This document shows positions 1 through 8,553 of a stretch of DNA of 46,511 nt, one piece after another (positions within the stretch are counted from its first letter, which is position 1; each line of letters begins with the position of its first letter). The position numbers were made by a program, and so were the translations under genes. A model generated the notes under the pieces. That model was not told the origin of the DNA and ran no database searches. It was given only the letters and a program-made list of their open reading frames with translations. The stretch is from Acidobacteria bacterium UBA2990 (lineage in GTDB: Bacteria > Acidobacteriota > Vicinamibacteria > Vicinamibacterales > UBA8438): contig DEAE01000026.1 of NCBI GenBank assembly GCA_002347025.1, positions 1 to 46,511 of the forward strand. Reading direction: 5' to 3'.

Positions 1-182
1 CCGCCCAAGTCCCCTGTCGTAGGTCCCTCCTGCCAAGGAATCGCGAGAAAAGGGTCTTCGCCACCGGCCTGTGCTCGGGCTACGACCGTCCCTGCGGGCG
101 ATAGAAGACCGAGCAGTAGGAGCGACGCCAATAATGCCGGTTCCGCCCGAGCGGTCCGCCGATCACGAAGGGCAAACTGCAT
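1..182 (-). CDS. 5' end of a secreted or membrane protein gene (possibly DUF2167-like), cut by the window edge
   Basis: About 60 codons are visible, reading leftwards from an ATG at 182. A good ribosome binding site (GGAGG, 6 nt before the ATG) fixes the start. The N-terminus has several Arg residues, then a long Leu/Ala-rich hydrophobic stretch (about residues 15-37) ending in Ala-x-Ala, a typical Sec signal peptide. The mature start reads IPWQEGPTTGDLG. This resembles the opening of DUF2167 membrane proteins (a W-x-x-GP...LG pattern), but too little is present to be sure. The gene carries its own promoter at 299-327, leaving a leader of about 110 nt. The rest lies outside the window. Confidence 0.6.
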   Translation of the reverse strand, partial: MQFALRDRRTARAEPALLASLLLLGLLSPAGTVVARAQAGGEDPFLAIPWQEGPTTGDLG

Positions 183-298
183 AGCACACCTCCATTTGGA
201 AGAGACGTTGAAACGTAGGGGTCAGGATAGTGAATCCAATAACACCTGACGAACAGACACCGCGAGCCCGCATCGTTGCAAGTCCTTTGTAGACCCCG

Positions 299-327
299 AT
301 CCTACCGCTGGCGGGTAGGCGGTTCAA
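299..327 (-). promoter_or_regulatory. Promoter with embedded inverted repeat (copy 1)
   Basis: On the minus strand, TTGAAC (322-327) and TAGGAT (299-304) are 17 nt apart, a plausible sigma-70-type -35/-10 pair. The inverted repeat CCTACC-N7-GGTAGG fills the spacer and runs into the -10, so a repressor bound there would block RNA polymerase. A near-identical block lies at 46434-46463, upstream of the last gene of the window, which supports function. The downstream gene starts at 182. Confidence 0.5.
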
Positions 328-437
328 TCGTGAGGCTTGTGCCTAGCGCGGGTGCGCGGCGTCCCACTCGCGGGAGAGGCGTTCACCGGCATGGCCGGGC
401 GACGGCGTTCAGTTAACGCCAGCTGCTAGGAATATCG

Positions 438-475
438 TCGGGATGACTGGATTCGAACCAGCGACCCCCTGACCT
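438..475 (-). pseudogene. 3' fragment of a tRNA-Pro gene
   Basis: The minus strand carries a T-arm with a standard T loop (stem GCTGG/CCAGT, loop TTCGAAT, 446-462), a GGGTC variable loop and a 3' acceptor strand CATCCCG plus discriminator A (438-445). This matches the 3' end of bacterial tRNA-Pro. Homology stops around the anticodon loop. No matching 5' acceptor strand (CGGGATG), D-arm or Pro anticodon is found upstream, and CCA is not encoded. It is therefore not a working tRNA. Such 3' fragments are typical leftovers of integrase attachment sites, but no integrase is recognisable nearby. Confidence 0.6.
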
Positions 476-545
476 CCAGTGACCCGTCCGCAAACATCCA
501 GCGGTGTTTGTCCTGTTGAAATTACAGGAGATGGAACCCATTGAG

Positions 546-562
546 GCCCGCCGTCTGCGGGC
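546..562 (-). terminator. GC-rich hairpin downstream of the DUF1552 gene
   Basis: A 6-bp GC stem (GCCCGC/GCGGGC) with a 5-nt loop lies about 20 nt past the stop of the DUF1552 gene at 584. There is no T-tract after it in the minus direction, so it may only be a weak or factor-dependent terminator. Confidence 0.3.
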
Positions 563-583
563 GTCCAGTCGTTAAGCTGTCTG

Positions 584-1945
584 CTAGACGCCAGTAAGTA
601 TCCCTGTGTTCAGCAGTCCTGAACTGTCTCCAAGTTCGTCGACCCGCACTCCCGCTTTATCAAGCACCGTTAGCAGTAGGTTCGCCATCGGTGTGTCACC
701 CTGGTATGCAAGGTGACGGCCACCTTTAAGGCGTCCACCACCACCGCCGGCTACCAGGCACGGCAAATTCGTATGTTCGTGCAGATTCCCGTTCCCAATG
801 CCACCCCCATAGACGATCATCGAATGGTCAAGTAGGTTCCCGTCTCCGTCCGGCGTGCTGCGCAGACGATCGAGGAAATGGGCTAGCAACGAGATGTGAT
901 AGGTGTCGATCTTTGCTTTCCTGGCCATGTAGTCAGGATCATTCCGGTGATGAGACACCGTATGGTGTTGGTCAGGCACTCCTATCTGCGGAAACGTGCG
1001 GGGGCTTGTCTCGCGCGCCATCATCATCGTGCCCACCCTGGTAACGTCGGCCTGGTAAGCTAATGCCAGCAAATCAAACATCAGCTTCGCGTACTCTTCG
1101 AAGTCCTCAGGGATGTCGATTGGCCTATCCGGAAGCTCGATCTCAGCCTCATCGCTCCGCTTTTCAGCCCGGCCGATCCGCTGTTCAAGTTCACGAACCG
1201 ACTCGAGATATTCACTAAGCTTATTCCGATCGGCTGGCCCCAGGGTACGCTCAAGGCTTAAAGCTTCTTGGGTAACCGAGTCCAGAATACTGCCCGTTTG
1301 CCGGACCTGAGCCTGCCTATCGGCCGCGCTACCTCCGTCGCCGAATAAGCGCTCAAAGACAACCCGCGGATGCGGCTCCATCTCTAGTGGCGTAGTCGGG
1401 TCACGCCAAGAGATCGTGTTTGAATAGAAGCAATCGCCTGAGTCGCAAGAGATTGCCGTCGGTTTTTCGAGAACCAGTTCGAGCGAGGGCAATGGGGTCG
1501 AACGGCCTAACTCCTGGGCGGCCAACTGATCGGCCGTCGTGCCCAGCTGAATTGCGGTAGGACCAATGCGCCCCCGACGTTCCCAAGCATGGACCCCACT
1601 CAGCCAGACCGCCGTCGCACGTGGGTGATCGCCATTGCCATCGCCGAACGAATCGGCCTGGCGATGCGCAAGACCACTCAACACGAGAACACGATCCCTA
1701 AACGGAGTCAGTGGACTTAGAGTCGGCGAAAATTCAAACCCGGAACCTGTAATAGCAGGAACGAACTGATCCTGGATCACACCGTTCGGAATGTAAACGA
1801 AACCAAGGCGTCTCGTTGGATTGGCAGCCGTCTTCGCCAACGCCGTCGACGCAGGAACCATGGCGTCAAGCAGTGGAAGTGCCAAACTGGCTCCGATACC
1901 ACGTAAGAATGTTCGGCGAGGCAACGCCATCTTGGTGATGGTCAT
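584..1945 (-). CDS. DUF1552 (HxxSHH) Tat-exported protein, module 1
   Basis: A 453-residue protein of the DUF1552 family, whose function is not established. The N-terminus has a twin-arginine signal (PRRTFLRG, then Ala/Leu-rich), so export of a folded protein is expected. The family hallmark H-x-x-S-H-H appears as HHTVSHH near residue 328, and a conserved GNGDH motif lies in the first third. The start codon overlaps the stop of the upstream DUF1592 gene by 4 nt (ATGA), implying translational coupling. A paralogue in the same arrangement is at 20136-21488. DUF1552 is nearly always found beside DUF1592 in planctomycetes and acidobacteria; a partnership with that cytochrome is inferred. Confidence 0.9.
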   Translation of the reverse strand: MTITKMALPRRTFLRGIGASLALPLLDAMVPASTALAKTAANPTRRLGFVYIPNGVIQDQFVPAITGSGFEFSPTLSPLTPFRDRVLVLSGLAHRQADSFGDGNGDHPRATAVWLSGVHAWERRGRIGPTAIQLGTTADQLAAQELGRSTPLPSLELVLEKPTAISCDSGDCFYSNTISWRDPTTPLEMEPHPRVVFERLFGDGGSAADRQAQVRQTGSILDSVTQEALSLERTLGPADRNKLSEYLESVRELEQRIGRAEKRSDEAEIELPDRPIDIPEDFEEYAKLMFDLLALAYQADVTRVGTMMMARETSPRTFPQIGVPDQHHTVSHHRNDPDYMARKAKIDTYHISLLAHFLDRLRSTPDGDGNLLDHSMIVYGGGIGNGNLHEHTNLPCLVAGGGGGRLKGGRHLAYQGDTPMANLLLTVLDKAGVRVDELGDSSGLLNTGILTGV

Positions 1946-4359
1946 GACTGAGTCTTCCTCATCTGAAACTGTGTACTGTTAACGATACCAACAACCACCG
2001 ACGCGAAACGATAATCATCCTGGGAAGCCGCACGAACGATGCGGCGGATAGCCGGAGCATCGAAGTGTTCAGCCCCACGACCCAACGCATAGATCAACAA
2101 TTTTTCGGTGACAGTGTGAACAAACTGATCGGGTGCAGTCAGCAGTGCATCTCGCAGTCCCGATGGACCATCAAAACGACGCCCATCGGGCAATAGACCT
2201 GTTGCGTCAATCGGGGCATCCGATTCGCTCCGCTCCCGCCAACGCCCAATAGCATCAAAATTCTCAAGGGCGAAACCCAGCGGGTCCATCTGGGCGTGAC
2301 AACTCGCACAGGCCGGATTTGCCCGGTGTTGCTCCATCGCCTCTCGCATCGAACGCGGTTGCCCATCGTCGGTCCTCTCATCAAGCGCAGGCACGTCTGG
2401 CGGTGGTGGAGGCGGCGGGGACGACAACAAATTCTCGAGAATCCACTTGCCCCGTAGCACGGGTGATGTACGGGTGGAATAGGACGTCAATGTCAAAATA
2501 CTGCCTTGCCCGAGGAGTCCACGACGTTGCTCATCCTCCAACTGCACCCTCCGGAAGTGGCTACCATAGACATGAGGAATCCCATAATGTCTCGCCAAGC
2601 GCTCGTTAACAAAGGTGTGGTCGGCTGTGATCAAATCCAAGACACTTCGGTCGTCCCTCAGAATACTATCAACGAACAGAGCCGTCTCCCTGCGTAACGC
2701 CTGACGCAGATTCTCGTCGAAACCCGGAAAAAATCCTTCATCTGGCTCTTTGGCATCAACGTCACGAAGAAACAACCACTGCTCAGCAAAATTGTTCACC
2801 AACGCGTGGGACCTCGAGTCGGCCAACATCCGGCGAACCTGTTGCTCCAAGACCTGAGGGTCACTCAACTCACCCTGAACCGCCAAATCGAGCAGTTGGT
2901 CATCAGGAATACTGCTCCACAGGAAGAAGGACAAACGAGAAGCTAGCTCCAAGTCAGTGACTCGGTAAACGTCGTCGGCCATGGCCATGCCGGGATCCCG
3001 TTCAATCCTAAATAGGAATTCTGGACTAACCAAGACCCGCTCGATCGCACGCTGAATCCCGCGTTCAAAGCCTCCCTCGACGTTGCCCTGATCATAAAAA
3101 GGCATCAGCCTGGACAAATCGGACTCGGTTGCCGGCCGACGATATGCCCGCCTTGCCAACGTCGACAAGATAGAACGAGCACACGCTGCCGCCTCAACCG
3201 CGGTTGCTCTACTCCCTGGACGACAAGTCAAAATACGTTGCCGACTTGGTGTGTCACCAGAACCATCGGCGCCATAAGGCCCACTGATTATGAGACTAGC
3301 GATGGACGGCTGACTGCTCCGTGACCGGAAAGCTCTCACCTGACCTTCAGCCAGTGCTCCGCTCTTTGGCAAGAAAGCTACCGTCACCTCTCGAGGGCCA
3401 GCGCGCAACGGCACTCGAACTTGAACGTCTGGATCCGCGTCGAATGCGAAGACTCCGCTAGTTAAACGCTCCGGCGGGTTCTCGCCAACCGTGAACAATT
3501 CAACCCGGTCACCATCGACACTAACCTCAACATCGTGCGGCTCTCGGGCGGCCCGGGCAAACTGCACCGTGATTAGATACTCCCCATCGAGAGGAAGATG
3601 ACTCCGTACTCGGGTTCCTCCTCTCGTACCGAGCGGTAACCCTTCGATGTGGTCATCCTGAATCAGATTACGATCCAGCTGATAGGTGTCCACGATCGGG
3701 AGCATCGTCGGATCGCCCAGCGCAAGCCGGCTTATCTTTCTAGCCGCAGCAAGATATCGCTCCATCAGGGTAGGAGATACGAACAGTAGCTCTGCGAGGT
3801 TGTCGAACCCGCTAGTGGCGTTGTCAGCCGGTAGCATAACGGCGATATCAAGCTCTTTCGGCAGACTGTCCAAAGCCAACAGATCGCGTACTGCATTTTG
3901 GTATTCAGTTCGGCTCAACCGATGGAGCGCCGGGCGACGCCCGGGATTTGGAGCCAGCTCGTCCGCGCGGTCAAGTGCAGCCTCAAGCCAAGCCGCAACC
4001 CCATGCAAGGTTGCCTGGTCCGGACGAGGCCGACCCGTCGGCGGCATCGCTCCCACCCGCAGTTTCCGTGCTACAGCCTCCCAAGCTGGAGCATTCCCGG
4101 CTACCTCGGACACATCTAGAGTGTCCAGTGCTAACCCAGCCGCCCGCAGTTGGGCTATCAAGGGTGAAGGTGCAGCTCCCGCCCCCTCAACCACACGCTG
4201 GTTGTGACAGGTGACGCAGTACTCGTCAAGGACGGCAGTCACAGCCTCCGTCGACCAAGCCTCCTCACCTTCCGGAGAACCAGCGGTTGCAGTGGTAGCA
4301 GGGTAAAGGAGTAGCGCCATTACCAAAACCCGCGTGCAGATCGGTATCACATCTAGCAT
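1942..4359 (-). CDS. DUF1592-type secreted cytochrome c protein, module 1
   Basis: About 805 residues with a Sec signal peptide at the N-terminus. CVTCH (Cys48, Cys51, His52) is a c-type haem motif in the N-terminal cytochrome-like domain. The middle contains the paired sequences expected of DUF1587/DUF1595/DUF1592, and the C-terminus has CASCH near residue 685 within the DUF1588 signature (MDPLGFALENFD), then DUF1585. Two covalently bound haems are therefore likely, giving a periplasmic electron-transfer protein. I chose ATG 4359 (AAGGA, 7 nt spacing) over the in-frame GTG at 4389. It heads a two-gene operon with the DUF1552 gene and is divergent from the ankyrin gene at 4568. Substrate unknown. 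Confidence 0.88.
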   Translation of the reverse strand: MLDVIPICTRVLVMALLLYPATTATAGSPEGEEAWSTEAVTAVLDEYCVTCHNQRVVEGAGAAPSPLIAQLRAAGLALDTLDVSEVAGNAPAWEAVARKLRVGAMPPTGRPRPDQATLHGVAAWLEAALDRADELAPNPGRRPALHRLSRTEYQNAVRDLLALDSLPKELDIAVMLPADNATSGFDNLAELLFVSPTLMERYLAAARKISRLALGDPTMLPIVDTYQLDRNLIQDDHIEGLPLGTRGGTRVRSHLPLDGEYLITVQFARAAREPHDVEVSVDGDRVELFTVGENPPERLTSGVFAFDADPDVQVRVPLRAGPREVTVAFLPKSGALAEGQVRAFRSRSSQPSIASLIISGPYGADGSGDTPSRQRILTCRPGSRATAVEAAACARSILSTLARRAYRRPATESDLSRLMPFYDQGNVEGGFERGIQRAIERVLVSPEFLFRIERDPGMAMADDVYRVTDLELASRLSFFLWSSIPDDQLLDLAVQGELSDPQVLEQQVRRMLADSRSHALVNNFAEQWLFLRDVDAKEPDEGFFPGFDENLRQALRRETALFVDSILRDDRSVLDLITADHTFVNERLARHYGIPHVYGSHFRRVQLEDEQRRGLLGQGSILTLTSYSTRTSPVLRGKWILENLLSSPPPPPPPDVPALDERTDDGQPRSMREAMEQHRANPACASCHAQMDPLGFALENFDAIGRWRERSESDAPIDATGLLPDGRRFDGPSGLRDALLTAPDQFVHTVTEKLLIYALGRGAEHFDAPAIRRIVRAASQDDYRFASVVVGIVNSTQFQMRKTQS

Positions 4360-4567
4360 TTTACAGTCCTTAATACGCCCCTCGTCCACCCGTTGTCAAC
4401 GTTAAGATGAGGCAACCGTCAGTGGACGAACCTCACTACCCTATCGAATTGAGCAATGTATCGGGTATATAGTGTGATAACGGAATGGAAATTTAGGTGA
4501 GGACCACGGCCACTCTGTCGAGCCCTTTACCTTGGCTAGACTCTTTTCATGAGGCAGTGAGTTTCTG

Positions 4568-6151
4568 ATGGGTACCTATAAACGACAATGCCGCCAAAGA
4601 CTCGTAGTTCTGTCTACTGGGTTACTGTTGATCGCCCTTGCCAGGACACCAGCAGCCGCCCAATCAACCGGGCGTAGCCTGATTGAAGCTGTAAAACAGA
4701 GCAGCAACGTAGCCACAATAAGCGAGATTGTGGAGCAAGGGGCGAACGTGAACGCCTCCGAACCAGATGGCACTACCCCGCTGCACTGGGCCGCTCAAGC
4801 CGACAGCCACCTCACGGTGCAGCGGCTGATCGCTGCCGGGGCCAAGGTCAATGTGGCAAACCGCTACGGGGTAACCCCGCTCGCACTGGCGGCCACCAAT
4901 GGCAGCGCAGCTGTGGTGGGTTCTCTGCTCGCCGCCGGGGCCTCGCCAGACACAGCGACCCCAGGCGGCGACACGGCATTGATGATCGCCGCCAGGACTG
5001 GCCGGACCGAGGTGCTCCGACAGCTCCTCGCAGCCGGCGCCACCATTGATGCTACCGAAGACTGGAAGAATCAAACCGCTCTAATGTGGGCAGCGGCCGA
5101 GGGTAACCACGAAGCTGTCTTAACTCTAATTGCAGCCGGAGCGAACGTCGAAAGGCGTTCAGCCGGCCAACTAACACCGCTTCTTTTTGCAGTCCGACAG
5201 GGTCAGACCTCCGCGGTCCGTGCACTCCTCGACGCCGGTGCAGACGTCAACGCCCCATCGAGGGACGGCACGACACCGCTCGCTCTGGCCATCATCAACT
5301 CCCACTTTGCACTAGCCAAACTGCTGCTCACCCACGGGGCCGACCCCAACTTACCCGACCCGCGAGGTTCCGTCTTGCACGCACTGGCCTGGATACGGCG
5401 CCCAGGTTCTGGCCGGCCGCCACTGCCGACCGGCAATCTCAACAGTCTCGACTTGGCTCGAGCATTGCTAGACGCGGGGGCCAACCCAAATGCAAGCCTC
5501 AATTGGCAAGAAATTCCCTTCGAAGTCGACCTTGGGATCGTTAAACCACCTCCTGGCATTTCAGTTGGCCGGAACTTCTTGAGCTTTGTTGGTGCGACCC
5601 CGTTCTATCTCGCCGCTAAGCATGCTGACGTCGATTTGATGCACCTCCTGGTCAAGAATGGCGCAAACCCCTTGACTCCAACCCACCAGAGCATTACTCC
5701 TCTCATGGCGGCAGCTGGCGTTGGTTTTTGGGACGGAGAGAGCCCGGGGCCACTGAACGGGACTCCAGAACAGGTTAGACTGGAAGCGGTTCAGCTAGCC
5801 ATTGAACTCGGGAATGACATCCACGCCGAGACCGACTTTGGTATCACTCGCCTCGAAGGCGACGGCCACACTCTGCTGCGTCGACACCCGCTGAATCTGT
5901 CTTCGATGGACGCGCAACGGGATCGAGGAGACATGCGTTGGGGCGGCAGCACAGCGCTGCATGGCGCGGCCATGATCGGCTCGAACCTGATAGTGCAATA
6001 TTTGCTGGACGAAGGAGCAAACATCAACGCCAAGAATTCCCTCGGCTGGACCCCGCTTATGGTTGCTAAAGGGGTTTTCGTAGCCAACACGGAAAAGGCT
6101 TGGCCTGACACCGTCATGTTACTTCAAGAACTCGGAGCAAGCTCCAATTAA
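4568..6151 (+). CDS. Secreted ankyrin-repeat protein, module 1
   Basis: A 527-residue protein with a Sec signal (residues 1-31, ending AAAQ), followed by about ten ankyrin repeats with clear TPLHWAA, TALMWAA and LLAAGA/LLDAGADVN consensus pieces. The array is interrupted around residues 275-345 by a spacer (LAWIRRPGSG and a Pro/Gly-rich stretch), then resumes. The paralogue at 18615-20039 has the same layout, including the RRP spacer, so this is one family rather than two unrelated repeat proteins. Ankyrin repeats bind proteins; a periplasmic scaffold for the DUF1592/DUF1552 pair is an inference from repeated proximity. The gene is divergent from that pair, sharing a roughly 200-bp intergenic region. 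Confidence 0.9.
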   Translation: MGTYKRQCRQRLVVLSTGLLLIALARTPAAAQSTGRSLIEAVKQSSNVATISEIVEQGANVNASEPDGTTPLHWAAQADSHLTVQRLIAAGAKVNVANRYGVTPLALAATNGSAAVVGSLLAAGASPDTATPGGDTALMIAARTGRTEVLRQLLAAGATIDATEDWKNQTALMWAAAEGNHEAVLTLIAAGANVERRSAGQLTPLLFAVRQGQTSAVRALLDAGADVNAPSRDGTTPLALAIINSHFALAKLLLTHGADPNLPDPRGSVLHALAWIRRPGSGRPPLPTGNLNSLDLARALLDAGANPNASLNWQEIPFEVDLGIVKPPPGISVGRNFLSFVGATPFYLAAKHADVDLMHLLVKNGANPLTPTHQSITPLMAAAGVGFWDGESPGPLNGTPEQVRLEAVQLAIELGNDIHAETDFGITRLEGDGHTLLRRHPLNLSSMDAQRDRGDMRWGGSTALHGAAMIGSNLIVQYLLDEGANINAKNSLGWTPLMVAKGVFVANTEKAWPDTVMLLQELGASSN

Positions 6152-6274
6152 CCAAACACCCTAGAACTCTTTACCAGATGGGTCTCAAAGGAAGTCTTAG
6201 ATGGCACACCCTGCAGTATCAACAGGCCACTCTGACTCCTAAAGTCTGCAGCAATGTCTATGAGGAGACGGATT

Positions 6275-8422
6275 ATGCTAAGGATGTATAAACTCGCCGC
6301 ATTGATCACCTTGGCCGTTCTTGGGTTAAGTAGTATCCAAGGGAAATCGGCAACAGCCCAAGAGAATGCCAGCGTAATCACAGGCAGCGTCAGGAGCGCA
6401 CAAGGCACTGAAGCTGGCGTCTGGGTCATCGCTGAAACAGACGATCTGGAGACTGTCTACCGCAAGATTGTCGTCACCGATGACGACGGCCGCTTCCTTT
6501 TACCAGAATTGCCAAAAGCGACCTATGACATCTGGGTCCGAGGCTATGGCCTAGTTGACTCCATGCCAATCGAGGCATCAACTGGCGCAGACGTTGACCT
6601 CATAGCCACAGTCGCCGCAACACCGCAGGAAGCAGCCCAGGTATATCCCTCGAACTACTGGCTATCGCTGATCAACCTCCCCGACGCTCACGAATTCCCA
6701 GGAACCGGTGAAAGCGGCAATGGCATCAACGAGCGACTCCAGAGCCAGAGCGAATGGATCAACGTGCTTAAAGGCTGCCAACGCTGTCACCAAGTCGGCA
6801 ACGAACGAACACGGGTAGTGCCAGATATCAACGATTTCGACTCGACCATCGCTGCCTGGGACGACAGGACACGACGTGGGCAACGTGGGTCACTGATGAG
6901 CAGTTTCATCACCCAGTTTGGCCGCCAGAGGGGACTAGAAATGGTTTCTGACTGGAGTGAACGCATTGCGGCTGGAGCCGTCCCACCTGCCCCCCCACGG
7001 CCATCAGGCATTGAGCGGAATGTCGTTCTGACTCAGTGGAACTGGGGAAACAACGTTGCATTTGTCCATGACGAAGTCGCGACTGACAAGCGTAACCCCA
7101 GCGTAAATGCCAACGGTCCGATCTATGGCGTGGACATCGGAAACGATTTTCTCCTCATCACCGATCCCAATTCGCACCAATCGAGCATGTTGAAAATTCC
7201 CTTGCGGGTTGAACGGTCGACGGTGCCCTCAATGTTTCAAACCGAGGGATTTAAAGGATGGCGGGACTTTGGCGAGGAGGCTATCTGGAATGACCCGGCT
7301 AACCCACACAATCCAATGCTTGATGCCGACGGTAGGGTCTGGCTGACCACCCGGGTTCAGAGTATCGACAATCCTGCCTGGTGTCGTGAAGGTTCAGAAA
7401 ACCCTTATGCACAATACTTCCCGGTCGATCGCGCTGGCAGACACACCGGCTACTACGAGCCAGACACCGGAGCATTCGAGTTGATTCATACCTGTTTCGG
7501 CACCCATCACCTGCAATTTGCCGAAGATGACAACGACACCCTCTATTTCAGTGGTGGTGGTCAGGTGGTTGGCTGGCTCAACACAAAAATGTACGACCAA
7601 ACTGGGGACGAGGTCGCCTCTCAGGGGTGGTGCCCGACCGTACTCGATACCAATGGCGACGGCAGTATCACTAAGCCGTGGAACGAGCCAGCCAGGCGCG
7701 GCGAAGTGGCTGAATTCGATGCCAGGCTTGACACACGCATCATCGCTGGGGCCTACGGCGTTATAACCAACCCACTGGACGATGCAGTTTGGCTTGTCTC
7801 AGACCGCTACCCTGGTGAGTTGGTGCGCCTAGACCCAGGAGATAACCCTCCTGAAACTTGCATCAGCGAGCTCTACACAGTGCCTGCTGAACACGGATAC
7901 CGGACTCGTGGACTGGACGTCGACCGTAACGGAATACTTTGGGCAGCACTCGCAGGCAGTAGTCATTTTGCCAGCTTTGATCGGTCAAAGTGCACTGTAT
8001 TCAGCGGTCCTACAGTGCGAGACGGACGACAGTGTGATGCTGGCTGGGAGTTCTACAAAGTTCCTGGCCCAGACTTTGAGGGGACTGACATCGGCACCGA
8101 TTTCCACTACTACAACTGGGTCGACCAGTTCAACACACTGGGGTTAGGGGAAAACGTCCCAATCGCAAATGGGTCAAGTTCTGACTCACTTTTGGCACTG
8201 CTCCCTGAGACCAGGGAATGGGTTGTCATGCGTGTACCCTACCCGCACGGGTTCCACAGTCGCGGGCTAGACGGTCGGATTGACGATCCTAACGGTGGCT
8301 GGAAGGGTCGTGGGATTTACGCTACCTACGGTGCTGACGCAGCTTGGCATGTCGAGGGAGGACCCACTGAGCCGGGCAACCTGGTAAAATTCCAAATCAG
8401 ACCACACCCACTAGCTAACTAA
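6275..8422 (+). CDS. Secreted carboxypeptidase-regulatory-like / haem-motif / beta-propeller (lyase-like) protein
   Basis: Roughly 715 residues. ATG 6275 is preferred because AGGAG lies 7 nt upstream, although ATG is also available at 6254. After a signal peptide ending in ATAQE comes a beta-sandwich resembling the carboxypeptidase regulatory domain (GSVRSAQG...GVWV...DDDGRFLLPELP). A single CQRCH (about residue 170) suggests one c-type haem. The C-terminal two thirds have repeated W/D/G-rich segments resembling the streptogramin-lyase (virginiamycin B lyase) propeller fold, for instance DRNGILWAAL and LRVP/RLDP blades. Similar large proteins are common in acidobacteria and usually uncharacterised. 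Antibiotic lyase activity cannot be claimed; periplasmic redox or binding is more likely given the haem motif. Confidence 0.75.
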   Translation: MLRMYKLAALITLAVLGLSSIQGKSATAQENASVITGSVRSAQGTEAGVWVIAETDDLETVYRKIVVTDDDGRFLLPELPKATYDIWVRGYGLVDSMPIEASTGADVDLIATVAATPQEAAQVYPSNYWLSLINLPDAHEFPGTGESGNGINERLQSQSEWINVLKGCQRCHQVGNERTRVVPDINDFDSTIAAWDDRTRRGQRGSLMSSFITQFGRQRGLEMVSDWSERIAAGAVPPAPPRPSGIERNVVLTQWNWGNNVAFVHDEVATDKRNPSVNANGPIYGVDIGNDFLLITDPNSHQSSMLKIPLRVERSTVPSMFQTEGFKGWRDFGEEAIWNDPANPHNPMLDADGRVWLTTRVQSIDNPAWCREGSENPYAQYFPVDRAGRHTGYYEPDTGAFELIHTCFGTHHLQFAEDDNDTLYFSGGGQVVGWLNTKMYDQTGDEVASQGWCPTVLDTNGDGSITKPWNEPARRGEVAEFDARLDTRIIAGAYGVITNPLDDAVWLVSDRYPGELVRLDPGDNPPETCISELYTVPAEHGYRTRGLDVDRNGILWAALAGSSHFASFDRSKCTVFSGPTVRDGRQCDAGWEFYKVPGPDFEGTDIGTDFHYYNWVDQFNTLGLGENVPIANGSSSDSLLALLPETREWVVMRVPYPHGFHSRGLDGRIDDPNGGWKGRGIYATYGADAAWHVEGGPTEPGNLVKFQIRPHPLAN

Positions 8423-8426
8423 TCCG

Positions 8427-8462
8427 TACGTGCGGGCCTGCTGCCAACCGGGCCCGCACGTA
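8427..8462 (+). terminator. Strong hairpin after the propeller gene
   Basis: A perfect 12-bp stem (8427-8438 with 8451-8462, TACGTGCGGGCC and its complement) with a 12-nt loop begins 5 nt past the stop at 8422. There is no T-run, so this is either a Rho-assisted terminator or an mRNA 3'-end stabiliser. Confidence 0.55.
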
Positions 8463-8553
8463 GACACCCCTCAGGAGCAACTGAGTCAAGTCTGGTATTC
8501 TCAAGGAACACTCGAGTCAACAAGCATTTCCCATCTAGCTAGGAGATTTAGTC

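Noticed and set aside
438..475. Intact tRNA-Pro gene
   Set aside because: No 5' acceptor strand, D-arm or Pro anticodon lies within reach on the minus strand, and CCA is absent; only the 3' end is present.
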